DNA from: M55B167 sp964406095
GTDB taxonomy: Bacteria > Verrucomicrobiota > Kiritimatiellia > RFP12 > UBA1067
Reading direction: 5' to 3'
NCBI GenBank assembly: GCA_964406095.1
Contig: CAYOQJ010000110.1
Location: 1-5,255, forward strand
DNA length: 5,255 bases
Each line of letters begins with the position of its first letter. Position 1 is the first letter of the stretch. Positions 5,151-5,255 of the stretch are shown piece after piece. The notes under the pieces are model-generated. The model ran no database searches, had not been told where the DNA came from, and saw only the letters and a list, made by a program, of their open reading frames with translations. The translations under genes and the position numbers were made by a program.

Positions 5151-5255
5151 TCATATCATATCCAGCGGAGATTCCGGTTTGCGGGAGATTTCTCTCAAGA
5201 CATGGGTATAGATCATCGTTGTTTCAAGATTTTTATGTCCCAGCAGTTCCTGGAT
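5151..5255 (-). CDS. Tyrosine recombinase, integron-integrase-like (partial, C-terminal end only)
   Basis: Only the last 34 codons and the TGA stop (5153-5151) are inside the window; the gene begins beyond the right edge. The visible peptide holds the final catalytic box of the tyrosine recombinase family: LLGHKNLETTMIYTHV, with the conserved His of the LGH motif and the nucleophilic Tyr (codon 5210-5208). The tail, YTHVLREISRKPESPLD, resembles the end of integron integrases; from memory, IntI1 has TTMIYTHVL followed after a short linker by SPLD. The family call is firm. The integron subclass is a reasoned guess from this short tail. The gene reads towards tRNA-Arg. In a standard integron the cassettes would lie beyond its 5' end, outside the window. 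An island integrase using the tRNA as its target is the main alternative. Confidence 0.85.
   Translation of the reverse strand: MQELLGHKNLETTMIYTHVLREISRKPESPLDMI

Overview
The window reads as chromosomal DNA of a Gram-negative bacterium. It encodes an envelope-lipid transport operon (YdbH/YnbE/YdbL type), an outer-membrane-type lipoprotein and a membrane anti-sigma factor with a FecR domain. The pairing of an ECF sigma factor with a zinc-finger/FecR regulator is common in the Planctomycetota-Verrucomicrobiota-Lentisphaerota group. I lean towards that group, but no marker here settles it.

Layout. All protein genes lie on the minus strand, so they read from high to low coordinates. (1) Right edge, 5151-5255: the last 34 codons of a tyrosine recombinase whose tail resembles integron integrases. 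(2) 4969-5150: an AT-rich gap with no gene but several short repeats. (3) 4892-4968, plus strand: tRNA-Arg (anticodon CCT) with encoded CCA. (4) 4770 down to 1885: ydbH, ynbE and ydbL in the same order as in E. coli, closed by a clear intrinsic terminator at 1814-1843. (5) 1684 (or about 1738) to 1175: an ECF sigma-70 factor. (6) 1058 to beyond the left edge: a membrane protein with an N-terminal zinc-finger anti-sigma domain, one transmembrane helix and a FecR domain.

How the genes work together. YdbH is an AsmA-like bridge protein thought to carry phospholipid between inner and outer membranes. YnbE is its outer-membrane lipoprotein partner, and YdbL is a periplasmic modulator of the pair. 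The sigma factor and the FecR protein form a likely sigma/anti-sigma pair. The same bipartite motif, GAACCTTTT-N11-GCAACTKAC, lies just upstream of both genes at identical internal spacing and nearly identical distance to the (inferred) start codon. I read it as the sigma factor's own -35/-10 promoter, so the pair would be autoregulated from two promoters. This is the strongest unlisted signal in the window. It also argues that the sigma protein begins 18 codons upstream of its first conventional start codon.

The tRNA and the ydbH operon are transcribed divergently from promoters whose -35 boxes overlap. The recombinase beside a tRNA gene suggests that the right edge is the boundary of an integron or genomic island lying mostly outside the window.
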